From: Mycosarcoma maydis
Taxonomy: Eukaryota; Basidiomycota; Ustilaginomycetes; Ustilaginales
DNA length: 64,000 nucleotides
Direction: 5' to 3'
Assembly: GCF_000328475.2 (NCBI RefSeq)
Contig: NC_026482.1
Coordinates: forward strand, 806,001-870,000
Below are positions 63,503 through 64,000 of the stretch, piece after piece. How positions within the stretch are numbered: position 1 is the first letter of the stretch; each line of letters begins with the position of its first letter. The notes beneath the pieces were generated by a model. It saw only the letters and a program-made list of their open reading frames with translations. It was not told the DNA's origin and did no database searches. Both the position numbers and the translations under genes were made by a program.

Positions 63503-63797
63503 CAGGCGCCTTCCGTCGAGTCTTACTACCAATCACGAATGCTGGTACCGAGCCGACTACGCCACACCTGCGAGCCACGTTTAGCGAAACAATCGCCACT
63601 CACACATAGCTGTCGTGACCATACCGCTCGTTTCGGGGCTTTGGTCGAGGTTGGGACAGTGTCGATCTCTTTCTTCATCGTCACAGCCACGTACGTGTTG
63701 GTTAATGACAAAGCTGCGCATCTAACACGTTACATGTGATTGGGTGGAAGAGTGAGTATGTGCCGACTGATTGTGGTCTGGTGAATGGAGCGTGTGT
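63503..63797. other. Convergent intergenic region
   Basis: It contains one heptamer site (CAATCACGAATGC) near 63529. Nothing else was recognised. Confidence 0.4.
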
Positions 63798-64000
63798 TTA
63801 TTCGATCAGAAACTCGCTGATGTGCGCCTTGATTTGGGACGGCTTGAGTGGCTGTGGGATGGGGTTTGGCATGTTGTGCGTGGCACAAGCGGCTTGATTG
63901 GTTTTGTGCTCAGGGGGAAGCTCGTGGTCGTCTGCGAGCGGTCTCGAGGCGATGTGGTGTGGATGTTGCGCACCAGCATGGTGAGTCGAACGGTGGATGT
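63798..64000 (-). CDS. 3' end of an unidentified gene (partial)
   Basis: A minus-strand frame ends in TAA at 63798 and is open to the window edge. The readable C-terminus includes ADDHELPPEHKTNQAACATH and then PNPIPQPLKPSQIKAHISEF followed by LIE. The last 15 residues look like a conserved amphipathic helix. The start lies outside the window, and an intron cannot be excluded near 63980 (CACCATG context). No family was recognised. Confidence 0.5.
   Translation of the reverse strand, partial: IHRSTHHAGAQHPHHIASRPLADDHELPPEHKTNQAACATHNMPNPIPQPLKPSQIKAHISEFLIE

Noticed and set aside
1..64000. tRNA or rRNA genes
   Set aside because: I looked for B-box-like GGTTCGANNCC on both strands. The few partial matches (for example near 5950, 12545, 27553, 57841) lie inside coding or transposon sequence without a matching A-box or acceptor stem.

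Overview
The window is nuclear DNA from a basidiomycete fungus, most likely a smut of the Ustilaginaceae (Ustilago/Sporisorium group). The main reasons are the gene dense layout with mostly intronless long ORFs, very long serine/alanine/proline-rich proteins, short introns (75-101 bp) with GT...AG ends, a Tay1-type double-Myb telomere protein, and intergenic DNA peppered with the heptamer CACGAAT/CACGATT. Species assignment is inference; no rRNA or tRNA gene was seen. One assembly gap of exactly 100 N lies at 34194-34293.

Layout, left to right. 1-1281: 3' part of a dual-specificity phosphatase gene. 2159-6745 (-): a large disordered protein. 7441-8181 (-): a three-exon TPR protein, reconstructed here by splice sites. 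9937-10261: a doubtful two-exon small gene. 11113-13017: malic enzyme. 13198-14967 (-): an unknown protein with a cysteine knot-like cluster and a PPPY motif. 15755-19558 (-): a Rho-GEF. 20778-21439: a SAP30/Sin3-binding-like protein with one intron. 22279-25581: a PHD-finger chromatin protein. 26550-28380 (-): a decayed pogo-type transposase. 28381-32723: a 4.3 kb gene-poor stretch with simple repeats. 32724-33800: an unknown protein.

The right half is compact. 34378-35087 (-): a Som1-like mitochondrial protein cut by the gap. 35709-37670: a NIPA-type magnesium transporter. 37834-39387 (-): coproporphyrinogen III oxidase. 39789-41846: a mitochondrial protein of unknown function, divergent from the preceding gene. 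42705-43973: a secreted lactonase-type beta-propeller. 44099-45646 (-): nucleoporin Nup57/Nup54. 46131-46382: a MIN8/DUF1748 micro-protein. 47487-50525: an LCAT-like acyltransferase/lipase. 50720-52492 (-): a BAR-like protein. 53781-54881 (-): Pex14. 56077-56514: Rpb11. 56674-58245 (-): a wax-synthase-like MBOAT. 60119-63502: Tay1. 63798-64000 (-): the 3' end of another gene.

The genes are housekeeping and regulatory and do not form a cluster. There is a loose mitochondrial theme (malic enzyme, Som1, coproporphyrinogen oxidase, the 685-aa protein, MIN8), but these are independent transcription units. I saw no convincing undescribed system. The items most worth a second look are the dispersed CACGAWT heptamer family, the Som1-like module at the end of a longer membrane protein, the Cys-rich PPPY protein, and the pogo fossil beside the gene-poor region.
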